Assembly: GCA_019565575.1 (NCBI GenBank)
Contig: CP067379.1
Coordinates: 310,001 to 374,000 of the forward strand
From: Flavobacterium covae
GTDB taxonomy: Bacteria > Bacteroidota > Bacteroidia > Flavobacteriales > Flavobacteriaceae
Length of the DNA: 64,000 bases
Reading direction: 5' to 3'
The notes beneath the pieces are model-generated. The model saw only the letters and a program-made list of their open reading frames with translations, was not told the DNA's origin and did not search any database. The number at the start of each line of letters is the position of its first letter. Position 1 is the first letter of the stretch. This document shows, in pieces, positions 16,758 to 25,401 of the stretch. A program made the position numbers and the translations under genes.

Positions 16758-16850
16758 AGCCCCCTAACCCCCAAAGGGGGAATAAGGATTATGAATAATT
16801 TACACTACGTTTCGAGGCTCCCCTCCTTTGGAGGGGTCGGGGGAGGCTCT
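16758..16850. repeat. Two GC-rich palindromes between cysJ and cysI
   Basis: 16758-16785 (CCCCCTAACCCCCAAAGGGGG) and 16815-16850 (GGCTCCCCTCC ... GGAGGGG ... GGGGGAGGC) belong to the family bounding the DUF559 elements. The second overlaps the cysJ stop codon. They could fold in the mRNA and affect cysI expression. Confidence 0.75.
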
Positions 16851-18512
16851 AATACACGTCTTTTTGATATTTTCCTTGTTCTTCTAATTGGTCTAACACT
16901 TCTTTTGCTTTTTCAACCGATATGTTTCGTTGAGAAGCGATTACTTCTATAATCGTGTTTTCGACATCTTTACTCATTGGGTCTTTTTGTCCGCAGATGT
17001 AAATAGAAGCGCCATTTTCTAACCATTCGTTAAACTGGTTTGCATTTTCTTTGATGCGGTCTTGTACGTAAATTTTACGTTCTTGATCTCTAGAGAAAGC
17101 TGTACTTAACTTAGTTAGCACTCCTGTAGATAACCATTCTTGAATTTCTGTTTGATAATAAAAATCGAAAGCAAAATGTTGTTCGCCAAAGAATAGCCAA
17201 TTTTTTCCCTCTGCTCCTGTTACATCGCGTTGTGCTAAGAAACTTCGAAAAGGTGCAATACCGGTTCCTGGTCCGATTAAGATAATATCAGCATCTTCAG
17301 CAGGTAAACGAAAATTGTTGTTTTTGTGGATATAGAAATCATAATCGGTATCCAAAGGATAATCAGCTAAAAACTGAGAAGTCAATCCTGTTTTTATAGT
17401 ATCACCCACTTTAAAACTATTTAGGTTTACCGTTAAATGCACTTGTCCGTCGTGTGCTTCGGCAGCAGATGCAATAGAATACAAACGAGGCGCAATAGGA
17501 TGTAATAGAGCTACCACTTCTTCCAAAGTGCCTTTTTAGGTTGGTATTTTTGGATAATATCTACTAAATCGGCTTTTTCTTCTGTAATTTCGATATCTAA
17601 AACTTTAGCTACATTTTCTAAGGATTTTTTAGATAAACCACGAATATTTTTATCCTGGAAGTGTAGCCACATCGGTTACATTAAAATAAGCAGCAATACT
17701 TTGTAATTCCGTTTCGTTATTTTTTGGAATTAAACCTAAAGCATCTCCAGGTTCATAAGCTACTTCTTCATTAGGTGTAATTTCGATATGATAGGTTTCT
17801 TTATTCGAACCTCTATCATTCAGGATAACTTTATGTGAAATTTGCCCGGTAAAATTCTGCTTGTGCGATGTTGTTGCTACCGCCGATTTTACTACCGCTT
17901 GGTTTGCCGTTGAAGCATTTCCGAATGCATTTTGTAAATCGGTTTCCCAAGTTGGAATTAAACTGGCATAATCCACATCGGCCTTCACTAATGGCAGTAA
18001 ACGTGTTGCTCCTTTTTCGGCTAAAACTTCATCTAATAATACACCTGCATTACAGAATAAAGGATACGAAGAATCACCTAAACCGAAAACCGCAAACGAC
18101 AATTTATCTAATTTTCCATTGAATGCTTTGATGGTTTCGTAAAAACCAACGGCATTTTGCGGGAATTCGCCTTCGCCTTGTGTACTTACCACAAATAACA
18201 CCAAGGTTTCTTTTTGGAGTTTAACCAAATCAAATTGGGCAACATCCACACTTTTAGCTTGAATTTTGTTCTTTTTGAAAGTGGCTTGAATCTGAGAAGC
18301 TACTTTTTTAGAATTACCTGTTTCGGTACCATATACGATTAATGGTTTTACGGCTATAGCTGCAATTTGAGCAGGAGGAATTACCCCTGTTGCTTGAATT
18401 CGAAATTCTTGGCTAAATATCCTGCCAAATAACCATTGGCATAAATCAGCTCTTCATTAGTGGCGTTCTGCACCAATTGTTGTAATAAGATATTTTTAGT
18501 TTCAGATAGCAT
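16849..18512 (-). CDS. cysJ: Assimilatory sulfite reductase, flavoprotein (alpha) subunit, three frameshifts
   Basis: An NADPH-FMN/FAD diflavin reductase passing electrons to CysI. It starts at ATG 18512 (MLSETKNILLQQ), overlapping cobA by 11 bp. The order is a short N-terminal helix, flavodoxin domain (VYGTETGNSKKVA, VVSTQGEGEFP, FGLGDSSYPLFC), connecting/FAD domain (PRLYSIAS) and NADPH domain (IGPGTGIAPFRSFLAQR, YICGQKDPM, ending KYQKDVY). The frame breaks near 18404 (a T short), at 17655-17661 (CTGGAAG for CTGAAG) and at 17533-17537 (an A short on the coding strand); each correction restores a normal sequence. Corrected length is about 555 residues. Three independent one-base changes in one gene argue for artefact. 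Confidence 0.87.
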
Positions 18513-19323
18513 TTTGATAAATAGTTTTATGATTATCGAAATAAGATTCAGTATTAGATTTTTCGGCAAACCAAGCATATTGCTGGTGAAGTGCTACCAC
18601 TTTACCCACCACAATTAATGTTGGCACATATTCAAATTCAGGTAACGGTTTTGTGGCAATATCCTCAAAACTAAACACCTTCGTTTTTTGATTAGGTGTA
18701 GTAGCTTGTTGAATGACAGCGACTCCCTTTTCAGGATCGATATTTTGTTCGATTAATTTTTGTGCTAGTACCTCTAGTTTTTGACCACTCATATAAAACA
18801 CCAGCGTATCACTCGTCGTTGCCCAGTCGGTCCATTGTTGACTTTCCACATTTTCCAACTCATACAAGGTCAAGAAACGAAGTCCGCGGGAATATCCTCT
18901 TGCTGTTAAAGGCATTCCGGTATAAGCAGCAGCACCAAAAGCGGCAGAAACCCCAGGAATAATTTCATACGGAATTTCATTGGCAACTAATACTTGCAAT
19001 TCATCAAGAATATTTGAGAACAAAGTCGAATCACCACCCTTTAAGCGAAGTACTAGTTTTCCTTGTTGGGCAAAAAGCACGATCAATTCGTTGATATCCT
19101 GTTGCGGTGTCCAAACGCCTTTAGAACACTGTTTACCTACATAGACAATTTCTGCATCTTTACGAGCATATTCCTCAATAAGTTCAGGCGAAACTAGTCG
19201 GTCAGTTAAGACTACATCAGCCTTTTGCAAGTATTTCAAAGCTTTTAAACTAATGAGCTCTGGATCTCCTGGTCCTGCTCCCGCTAAGATTACTTTTCCT
19301 ATATTTTTTATACTTCTTTCCAT
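18502..19323 (-). CDS. cobA: Uroporphyrinogen-III C-methyltransferase (SUMT)
   Basis: A 273-residue SUMT, the stand-alone equivalent of the CysG C-terminal domain. Motifs are LAGAGPGDPELISLKALK, DVVLTDRLVSPELI, RLKGGDSTLFSN, IPGVSAAFGAAAYTGMPLTARG and FYMSGQ. Using SAM, it methylates uroporphyrinogen III twice to precorrin-2, which the CysG-like domain at 12375-13862 finishes into siroheme for CysI. It overlaps the start of cysJ by 11 bp, indicating tight coupling. Confidence 0.94.
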   Translation of the reverse strand: MERSIKNIGKVILAGAGPGDPELISLKALKYLQKADVVLTDRLVSPELIEEYARKDAEIVYVGKQCSKGVWTPQQDINELIVLFAQQGKLVLRLKGGDSTLFSNILDELQVLVANEIPYEIIPGVSAAFGAAAYTGMPLTARGYSRGLRFLTLYELENVESQQWTDWATTSDTLVFYMSGQKLEVLAQKLIEQNIDPEKGVAVIQQATTPNQKTKVFSFEDIATKPLPEFEYVPTLIVVGKVVALHQQYAWFAEKSNTESYFDNHKTIYQNAI

Positions 19324-19339
19324 TGTTTTAGGTATGAGT

Positions 19340-19464
19340 TATCCCTATCGAGGCAAATTTGCCTCGATGAGAGTTACTTTCTGTTGTTTGTCACTCCGAC
19401 AAAGGAGGAGTCACATAATTGATTTACGTTATGTGATTTCTCCCGCTGGTCGAAATGACAACTT
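19340..19464. repeat. Intergenic hairpins: perfect palindrome plus family B-like core
   Basis: 19347-19364 holds CGAGGCAAATTTGCCTCG, an 18-bp perfect palindrome. 19389-19462 holds TGTCACTCCGAC ... GGAGGAGTCACATAAT and ATTATGTGATTTCTCC-type arms ending GTCGAAATGACA, the family B hairpin core without its outer ends. Both lie between cysK and cobA, where they could act as an mRNA processing or stability site. Confidence 0.7.
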
Positions 19465-19480
19465 TGTAAAATTTTATTGA

Positions 19481-20390
19481 TTAAAACAATCCTTCAATTG
19501 AAAGGTATCGTTCTCCGGTATCGTAATTAAAAGTTAATATGGTTGCATCGTCTGGTAATGTGGCTACTTTTTTAGCTACTGCGGCTAAAGAGGCGCCTGT
19601 AGAAATTCCAACCAAAATCCCTTCGTTTTTAGCGATGTTTCTAGCGTATTCAAAAGCCTCGTCTTTGCTTACTTGAATTACCTCATCAATTAAACCTGCT
19701 TGGTAAATTTCTGGAACAAAACCAGCCCCAATACCTTGTAGCGGGTGCGGAGAAGGACTACCACCACTTAAAACAGGTGATAATTCAGGTTCAACTGCAA
19801 TTACTTTTAGGTTAGGGAATTTTTCTTTTAGTACAGAAGCCACTCCTGTAATATGGCCTCCTGTTCCTACCCCTGTGATGATATAATCTAATCCCTCAGA
19901 GAAATCGGCTAAAATTTCTTGCGCAGTTGTACGCTTGTGTACCTCAACATTCGCTTGATTATTAAATTGTGAAGGCGACCACGCGTTTGGAGTAGTAGCA
20001 ACTAGTTCGGCAGCACGCTCAATAGCACCTTTCATTCCTTTTTCGCGTGGAGTTAAATCGAATGTAGCTCCGTAAATTTCCATTAATTTTCTACGCTCTA
20101 CACTCATTGATTCAGGCATTACAAGAATTACTTTGTATCCTTTTACTGCTGCTACTAATGCTAAAGCAATCCCTGTATTTCCTGGAAGTAGGTTCTATTA
20201 TTACGCTATCTGGTTTTAATAATCCTTTTGCTTCCGCATCTTCAATCATTGCCAAGGCAATACGATCTTTGATACTATTCCCTGGATTTGCTCTTTCTAA
20301 TTTGATATATACGTTTTTGTTTCCATATAATTTATTGATTTTTACAACTGGGGTGTTTCCTATTGTTTCTAAAATATTATTTGTTTTCAT
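19481..20390 (-). CDS. cysK: Cysteine synthase (O-acetylserine sulfhydrylase), one frameshift
   Basis: A PLP enzyme making cysteine from O-acetylserine and sulfide. It starts at ATG 20390 ([18 protein letters not shown]). The PLP lysine lies in NPGNSIKDR; the substrate loop reads PTSGNTG once the extra base at 20182-20188 (CTGGAAG for CTGAAG) is removed. The rest is typical: [43 protein letters not shown]-like ([13 protein letters not shown]) and GISTGAS. Corrected length is about 303 residues. It follows cysE and precedes cobA in the cys run; CysE and CysK commonly form the cysteine synthase complex. Confidence 0.93.
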
Positions 20391-20538
20391 TTCGCTATGT
20401 ATTTATTTATTATTTGTGCTCAATGCTGTCGCTTTTCAAGCTCGAGTCATTTTTTTCTGTATAATGTATTGTTGTATATTGTACTGTTGTGAGTTTGTGT
20501 GCTAGTTGTTCTTTTTACTAATTACTTTTTACTTTTTA

Positions 20539-21354
20539 CTAAATCACGTAATTCAAAGGCTCTGGAAATTCACTTTTTGATTTAATTTCGATTTCGCTTT
20601 TATGATAGACCAAAGAATTTTCTGGTACTGAATGGGTTAACCAAACATTTCCTCCTATCACCGAATTTGTGCCAATTACTGTATTTCCTCCAAGTATGGT
20701 CGCATTGGCATAAATAGTAACATTATCTTGGATCGTGGGATGTCTTTGAGCTGTAGCTGTTTCTTTTGAAACCGATAAAGCCCCTAGCGTAACACCTTGA
20801 TAGATTTTAACATTTTTACCTATTCTTGTTGTTTCACCTATTACGATTCCTGTTCCGTGATCAATGAAGAAATTCTCTCCAATTTCAGCACCTGGATGAA
20901 TATCAATACCAGTTCGGCTATGTACATATTCCGAAATCACTCTAGGAATTACAGGCACATTTAATTTCCAAAACACATTGGCAATTCTATAAGCGGTGAT
21001 GGCAAAAAATCCTGGATAGGCCACCAAAACCTCTTCTTTAGACTTGGCCGCTGGGTCAAAATTGACAATCGTTTCTAAATCATTTAAAAGAACGTAGTGC
21101 AAATCTTCTATTTGCTCAAAGAAAAAGTTGGCATAAACCACAATTTGGTTAGTATCTTCTACCGTTTTCGCTAGAATATCTTGCAGTTTAATTTGGAGTA
21201 ACTTTTCTTTATTTTGAAAGAACCGGTAGCTATTATATTCTTGATTGATATCGAACAACCAATTAATTAGCTCGTCAACCCATTTTTCAACTTGATTTTT
21301 GTTGATAGGATTTTTAGCTCTTTCTTGATTTTTTATGTAAATTGAGTAGGACAT
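20539..21354 (-). CDS. cysE: Serine O-acetyltransferase
   Basis: 271 residues. It acetylates serine for CysK. An N-terminal helical region is followed by the left-handed beta-helix of hexapeptide repeats: TGIDIHPGAEIGENFFIDHG, GIVIGETTRIGKNVKIYQG, DNVTIYANATILGGNTVIG. The active-site His/Asp are in the IDHGTG stretch. The C-terminus ends in Ile (NYVI), as needed for insertion into the CysK active site. It starts 2 bp after the corrected cysN stop, so the two are co-translated. Confidence 0.93.
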   Translation of the reverse strand: MSYSIYIKNQERAKNPINKNQVEKWVDELINWLFDINQEYNSYRFFQNKEKLLQIKLQDILAKTVEDTNQIVVYANFFFEQIEDLHYVLLNDLETIVNFDPAAKSKEEVLVAYPGFFAITAYRIANVFWKLNVPVIPRVISEYVHSRTGIDIHPGAEIGENFFIDHGTGIVIGETTRIGKNVKIYQGVTLGALSVSKETATAQRHPTIQDNVTIYANATILGGNTVIGTNSVIGGNVWLTHSVPENSLVYHKSEIEIKSKSEFPEPLNYVI

Positions 21355-21355
21355 A

Positions 21356-22589
21356 TTATAAAAACATTAGGGCGCCCACGGTGTTATAACTGGTTTCATC
21401 AATAAGGATTGCATTTCCCGTTTTTGAATTTTGGGTAAATGAATCGATAAATAAATACTGATTTGTACGTAAACTAATTTGGGCAATATCGTTTAGTTTA
21501 ACTGTATCTCCTTCCAGTAAATTGCCATTCGTTTATATTCCATTTTCTATTTATCTGTTGGATTTTTACACGAACTGTTTTGAAGCGATGTTGCAAAAGA
21601 TAGGTTTTCCCAACTTGCAAATCGGAGGTATCAAGCCAAGATACCCAAGTATCAATTTGGTTAGCCTCCTTTGGCAGCTGATTGTTTAAAACAATAGTAT
21701 CTCCACGGCTGATGTCTATGTTAGCTTCAAAATGTAATACTACATTATCACCTGCAACTACTTGTTCTACCTCTTCTTGATTTCTTTCAATTTTTACAAT
21801 CGAAGTTTCAATATTAGCCGGTAATACTTTTACCTTATCTCCTACTTTATAACTACCGCTTAATACAGGTCCTGCATAACCTCTATAATCGTGGTTCGCT
21901 TCATCTTTAGGGCGAATCACCCATTGTACTTGAAAACGAGCTGGTAAATCATCAGTCGAATCAATTTCTACATTTTCTAAAGTTTCTAAAATTGATTTAC
22001 CCGAATACCAAGGCGTATTTTCAGAAGTATTTACCACATTATCTCCCACTAATGCACTAACAGGAATGTAAATAATTTGGTCATAATTCAATTCCGATTT
22101 GATTTCTTCAAAATCTGCTTGAATTTGGTTAAACGTTTCTTCAGAATAATTCACCAAATCGATTTTATTAATCGCGATAATAGCTTTTTTAATTCCCATT
22201 AACGAACCAATACTTGCGTGACGTCTGGTTTGTTCCGTAATTCCTTTACGAGCATCTACTAAAATGATAATTAAATCAGAGTTAGATGCACCTGTAATCA
22301 TATTACGTGTATATTGCTCGTGTCCAGGTGCGTCCGCAATAATGAATTTTCTTTTTGAAGTTGAGAAATATTTATATGCTACATCAATGGTAATTCCTTG
22401 CTCTCTTTCGGCACGAAGTCCGTCAGTGATTAATGATAAATCGATGTCAACACCTTCTTGTTTGGTTTGTTTTTGCAAAACCCCTAATTGGTCTGTATGT
22501 ATGCTATCCGAATCATATAAAAGCCTTCCTATTAAAGTACTTTTACCGTCATCTACATTTCCTGCTGTTATAAATCGTAATGTGTTCAT
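21356..22589 (-). CDS. cysN: Sulfate adenylyltransferase, GTPase subunit 1, one frameshift
   Basis: An EF-Tu-like GTPase that drives ATP sulfurylase with CysD. G motifs are GNVDDGKST (P-loop), DAPGHEQYTRNM and NKIDLV. The frame seems to end at 21498 after 363 residues, too short for CysN. At 21511-21517 the plus strand reads CTTCCAG; dropping one C extends the frame through EGDTVKLNDIAQISLRT to a stop at 21356, about 411 residues and normal. The corrected stop nearly abuts cysE. No APS kinase (CysC) domain is attached, consistent with an APS-type reductase downstream of activation. Confidence 0.92.
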
Positions 22590-22635
22590 TGTTTCTCTTT
22601 TAAGGCATTAGCCAAAAGGCACAAGCCATTAGTTT

Positions 22636-23541
22636 TTAAAAATATCCTTGTTTTTTTCTGTCTTCCATAGCGGCTTCTGAGAGTTGGTCGTCTAGACGTG
22701 TTTGTCCTCTTTCGCTGATTCTTGTTTGAATAATATCTTCAATAATATCATCGATGGTGGAAGCTTTTGACGGAACGGCTGCGGTACAAGTCATATCCCC
22801 TACGGTTCTATATCTTACACGCTCAACCACTACTTGATCTCCATCTTGCGGCTGAATGAATGCTGAAGTTGCCACCAATTTGTCCTGGTGGACAATACAT
22901 TCTCTATCGTGTGCAAAATATAAATTAGGTAATTCGATATTATACTTTTTAATGTAGTTCCACACATCTAATTCGGTCCAATTACTGATTGGAAATACTC
23001 TTACATTATGACCTTTTTGAATTTTTCCGTTTAAGATATTCCACAATTCAGGTCTTTGCAATTTAGGATCCCAGGCTCCGAAATCGTCACGAACAGAAAA
23101 TATCCTTTCCTTTGCTCTAGCTTTTTCTTCATCACGTCGAGCTCCTCCTATACAAGCATCGAATTCATTTTCTTGAATAGTATCTAATAAAGTATAGGTT
23201 TGTAAAGCATTACGAGATGGGAATCTACCTGCAGTTTCTTTTAAATTGTATTTCTTGATGCTTTCTTCTACATTACCTACGATTAGTTTTTCTCCAATTT
23301 GGTTTACTAATTTATCTCTGAATTCAATAGCCTCAGGAAAATTATGCCCAGTATCTATATGTACCAAAGGGAATGGAAATTTACCAGGACGAAAGGCTTT
23401 TAATGCTAAATGGACTAAAACAATTGAATCTTTACCTCCTGAAAATAATAATGCAGGTTTTTCAAACTGAGCAGCTGTTTCACGAAGAATATAAATTGCC
23501 TCGTTTTCTAATTGTTCTAAATAATCTATATCTTTTTTCAT
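22636..23541 (-). CDS. cysD: Sulfate adenylyltransferase subunit 2
   Basis: 301 residues of the PP-loop ATP pyrophosphatase family. It has LLFSGGKDSIVLVHLALKAF (PP-loop SGGKDS), HIDTGHNFPEAIEFRD, ACIGGARRDEEKARAKER and RYRTVGDMTCT near the C-terminus. With CysN it makes APS from sulfate and ATP. It is 46 bp upstream of cysN and intact. Confidence 0.96.
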   Translation of the reverse strand: MKKDIDYLEQLENEAIYILRETAAQFEKPALLFSGGKDSIVLVHLALKAFRPGKFPFPLVHIDTGHNFPEAIEFRDKLVNQIGEKLIVGNVEESIKKYNLKETAGRFPSRNALQTYTLLDTIQENEFDACIGGARRDEEKARAKERIFSVRDDFGAWDPKLQRPELWNILNGKIQKGHNVRVFPISNWTELDVWNYIKKYNIELPNLYFAHDRECIVHQDKLVATSAFIQPQDGDQVVVERVRYRTVGDMTCTAAVPSKASTIDDIIEDIIQTRISERGQTRLDDQLSEAAMEDRKKQGYF

Positions 23542-23569
23542 TTATTCTATATTATTTTGTTTCAATTTT

Positions 23570-23702
23570 CAGGTTTGTTACACAGAGTTTCACTAAGTAA
23601 AGCACTAAGTTTCACAAAGATTTTAACTTCTATAATCGCAAAGGTTTTACCCAAGGTTCGCAAAGCTGAACATTTCTAAATTCTGATTTCTAACTTCTAA
23701 TT
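23570..23702. repeat. cysH-cysD gap with ACAGAGTTTCAC repeats
   Basis: The gap contains CACAGAGTTTCACTAAGTAAAGC and AAGTTTCACAAAG, then AAGGTTTTACCCAAGGTTCGCAAAG. It is related to the repeat at 8190-8238. No RNA structure is recognised. Confidence 0.5.
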
Positions 23703-24398
23703 TTATCTATGTAATCCACATTCTTTTTTTGATTGGTCTTCCCACCACCAACGTCCTGCTCTAAAATCTTCTCCTTCTTTTATGGCTCGGGTACACGGTG
23801 CACAACCTATACTTACATAGCCTTTGTCGTGTAGCGTATTGTAAGGAACTCCATTTAGTTTTAAATAACTTACTACTTCTTCTAATGTCCAATTAAGTAG
23901 CGGATTGTATTTATAAAGTTTGAAGTTTTGATCCCATTCTAACAGTTGTACATTTTGACGGTTTTGTGATTGCTCAGCTCTTAGTCCAGTTATCCAAAGA
24001 TTAGCTCCTTCCAAAGCCCTATTTAAAGGTTCAACCTTTCGGATATGACAACATTCTTTTCTATTTTCAACACTAGCATAAAAACCATTGATTCCGTTTT
24101 GATTCACATATTTTTCAAGTTTAGAAGCTTGCGGATAATATGCTTTTATTTGATTTCCATATTGCAGAGTGGTTTTATCCCAAACCGAATATGTTTCAGC
24201 AAATAATCTACCTGTATCTAGTGTAAATACTTCAATATTATTTAATTTATTAGTAAAAATTTCATTAGTAATTACTTGGTCTTCTATACCGAAACTAGTC
24301 GAAAAAACTATCTTCCCTGTAAAATTTTCACTCAAAAAACGAAGACTTTCAGTTAAGTTATTCGAATAATTTAAAAAGTTTTTTATTTGTTCTGTCAT
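23703..24398 (-). CDS. cysH: APS/PAPS reductase (phosphoadenylyl-sulfate reductase family)
   Basis: 231 residues. It reduces activated sulfate to sulfite with thioredoxin. It has STSFGIEDQVI, the Cys pair in KECCHIRKVEPL, the CAPC pair in GCAPCTR, and the C-terminal catalytic motif KECGLHR. The extra CC...CxxC set marks the 4Fe-4S, APS-reducing subtype, consistent with no visible APS kinase. It is the first structural gene after the attenuator region; the second terminator ends about 18 bp before its start. Confidence 0.94.
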   Translation of the reverse strand: MTEQIKNFLNYSNNLTESLRFLSENFTGKIVFSTSFGIEDQVITNEIFTNKLNNIEVFTLDTGRLFAETYSVWDKTTLQYGNQIKAYYPQASKLEKYVNQNGINGFYASVENRKECCHIRKVEPLNRALEGANLWITGLRAEQSQNRQNVQLLEWDQNFKLYKYNPLLNWTLEEVVSYLKLNGVPYNTLHDKGYVSIGCAPCTRAIKEGEDFRAGRWWWEDQSKKECGLHR

Positions 24399-24415
24399 AA
24401 CATTTTTTTTAATAA

Positions 24416-24441
24416 AAAGGCCTCTTGAAATTCAAGAGGCC
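24416..24441 (-). terminator. Attenuator terminator 2 upstream of cysH
   Basis: GGCCTCTTGAA and TTCAAGAGGCC form an 11-bp perfect stem, followed by TTTTTATT on the minus strand, directly before cysH. Confidence 0.9.
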
Positions 24442-24467
24442 CGCACAATTATATATATAACCAAAGA

Positions 24468-24565
24468 TTAATAAATAGTACACACGACCTCCCACCGAAG
24501 TTGGCAACAACAACAGCAAGAAGCGTTTGCATTAAATTTTACTACTATTTTATTATTTTTTTCAT
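24468..24565 (-). CDS. Leader peptide 2 of the cys run (five consecutive Cys codons)
   Basis: The minus-strand frame ends NASCCCCCQLRWEVVCTIY-stop at 24468, with TGC TGT TGT TGT TGC in a row. An ATG at 24565 followed by seven A is one base out of frame; eight A would give a 32-residue peptide starting MKKNNKIVVKF. Loss of one base in an A run is the error seen repeatedly in this window. The stop is followed by terminator 2 and cysH. Stalling at the Cys block when Cys-tRNA is scarce should relieve termination. Strong composition and layout support. Confidence 0.75.
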
Positions 24566-24592
24566 TTTAAATTTTCTAAATTTTGGATATAA

Positions 24593-24622
24593 AAAAACTC
24601 CCCACGAAGTGAGGAGTTTTAG
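24593..24622 (-). terminator. Attenuator terminator 1 in the cys leader
   Basis: AAACTCCTCACTTCG and the matching TGGGGAGTTT arm form a stable hairpin followed by seven T. It lies between leader peptide 1 and leader peptide 2. Confidence 0.88.
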
Positions 24623-24663
24623 TTATTGCTTTTATCTTTTTAAATATACAACAATTCTACTCC

Positions 24664-24717
24664 TCAAGATTTTGAGCAGCAGATACAACAGTTGATATTT
24701 TTAATATTTGTTTTCAT
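24664..24717 (-). CDS. Leader peptide 1 of the cys run (CCxCC, 17 aa)
   Basis: MKTNIKNINCCICCSKS, 17 residues with four Cys in five positions, starts about 11 bp after a TATATTTG promoter box and stops about 42 bp before terminator 1. It is a cysteine-sensing leader by composition and position. Two leader-terminator pairs in series would give two checkpoints on the same transcript. Confidence 0.75.
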   Translation of the reverse strand: MKTNIKNINCCICCSKS

Positions 24718-24727
24718 AATTGTAGGG

Positions 24728-24735
24728 CAAATATA
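24728..24735 (-). promoter_or_regulatory. Promoter -7 box (TATATTTG) of the cys run
   Basis: It matches TAnnTTTG; upstream lies an AT-rich stretch. Transcription would start around 24722, just before leader peptide 1, and could read through cysHDNEK-cobA-cysJI. Confidence 0.65.
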
Positions 24736-24849
24736 AGACCTTATTTTTTAAGTTAAAACATTAAATCTTATTTCCATAATCTTTAAAGGTATTAAACTAT
24801 TTTCATTATTTATTATCTATAAATAAATTAGTTTACCGAAAAAATTACA

Positions 24850-25401
24850 TTATTCTTCGGGTTTATCGCCTGTATAATAATTCTTTTGTTTCTCTAACCC
24901 ATAGTTTGTCTTTTCTATATCTAATTCAGAATCTTGAATTTCTTTATAAATTTCCTCGTAGTCTTTTGAATGTAAACTATTTGGTACTACATGGGTATCA
25001 AAATTTAGTTCTATTTTATACTTTGGGAGAAAATTACCATATACATAAATCTGATGTTGTACATATCCTGTATTTTTATTGGTATCATATTCAAAATGCA
25101 AATAGCCTGTAGATTGTGGCACTATGTTTTTTATATTGGAATCATCTGCTATAATACATCCACATGAGGTTTGGATTTCTTTTATTTCTAACAAATTCTT
25201 TCCTATATTTTTGATAGGGTATATAATATGGAGTTTTTCTCCTTGTGCGACTGGGAAATAATGTCGTTGAGGGTCTTTTACTTCAATAGTTGTAATTTGC
25301 CCTTCTTCTTCACAGCTAATAAAGACTAATAGGAATAAAAAAATTAGTAGTTTTTTTTGAAATAAACACGTTTTTAAGAGATTAAAATAATTGTATTTCA
25401 T
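24850..25401 (-). CDS. DUF1573 lipoprotein
   Basis: I take ATG 25401 (MKYNYFNLLKTCLFQKKLL), which gives a signal with a lipobox LVFISC and lipidation at Cys, then EEEGQ. The DUF1573 fold follows: IIYPIKNIGKNLLEIKEIQ, TSCGCI and the Ig-like strands after it. DUF1573 proteins are periplasmic or surface proteins of unknown function, common in Bacteroidota. It overlaps the end of the DUF4838 gene by 20 bp, so belongs to the polysaccharide-like cluster. C-terminus is charged. Confidence 0.85.
   Translation of the reverse strand: MKYNYFNLLKTCLFQKKLLIFLFLLVFISCEEEGQITTIEVKDPQRHYFPVAQGEKLHIIYPIKNIGKNLLEIKEIQTSCGCIIADDSNIKNIVPQSTGYLHFEYDTNKNTGYVQHQIYVYGNFLPKYKIELNFDTHVVPNSLHSKDYEEIYKEIQDSELDIEKTNYGLEKQKNYYTGDKPEE

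Noticed and set aside
16849-18512. Programmed frameshifting in cysJ and other cys genes
   Set aside because: The sites differ, three occur in one gene, the directions vary, and no stimulatory structure is shared; a consensus error is simpler.
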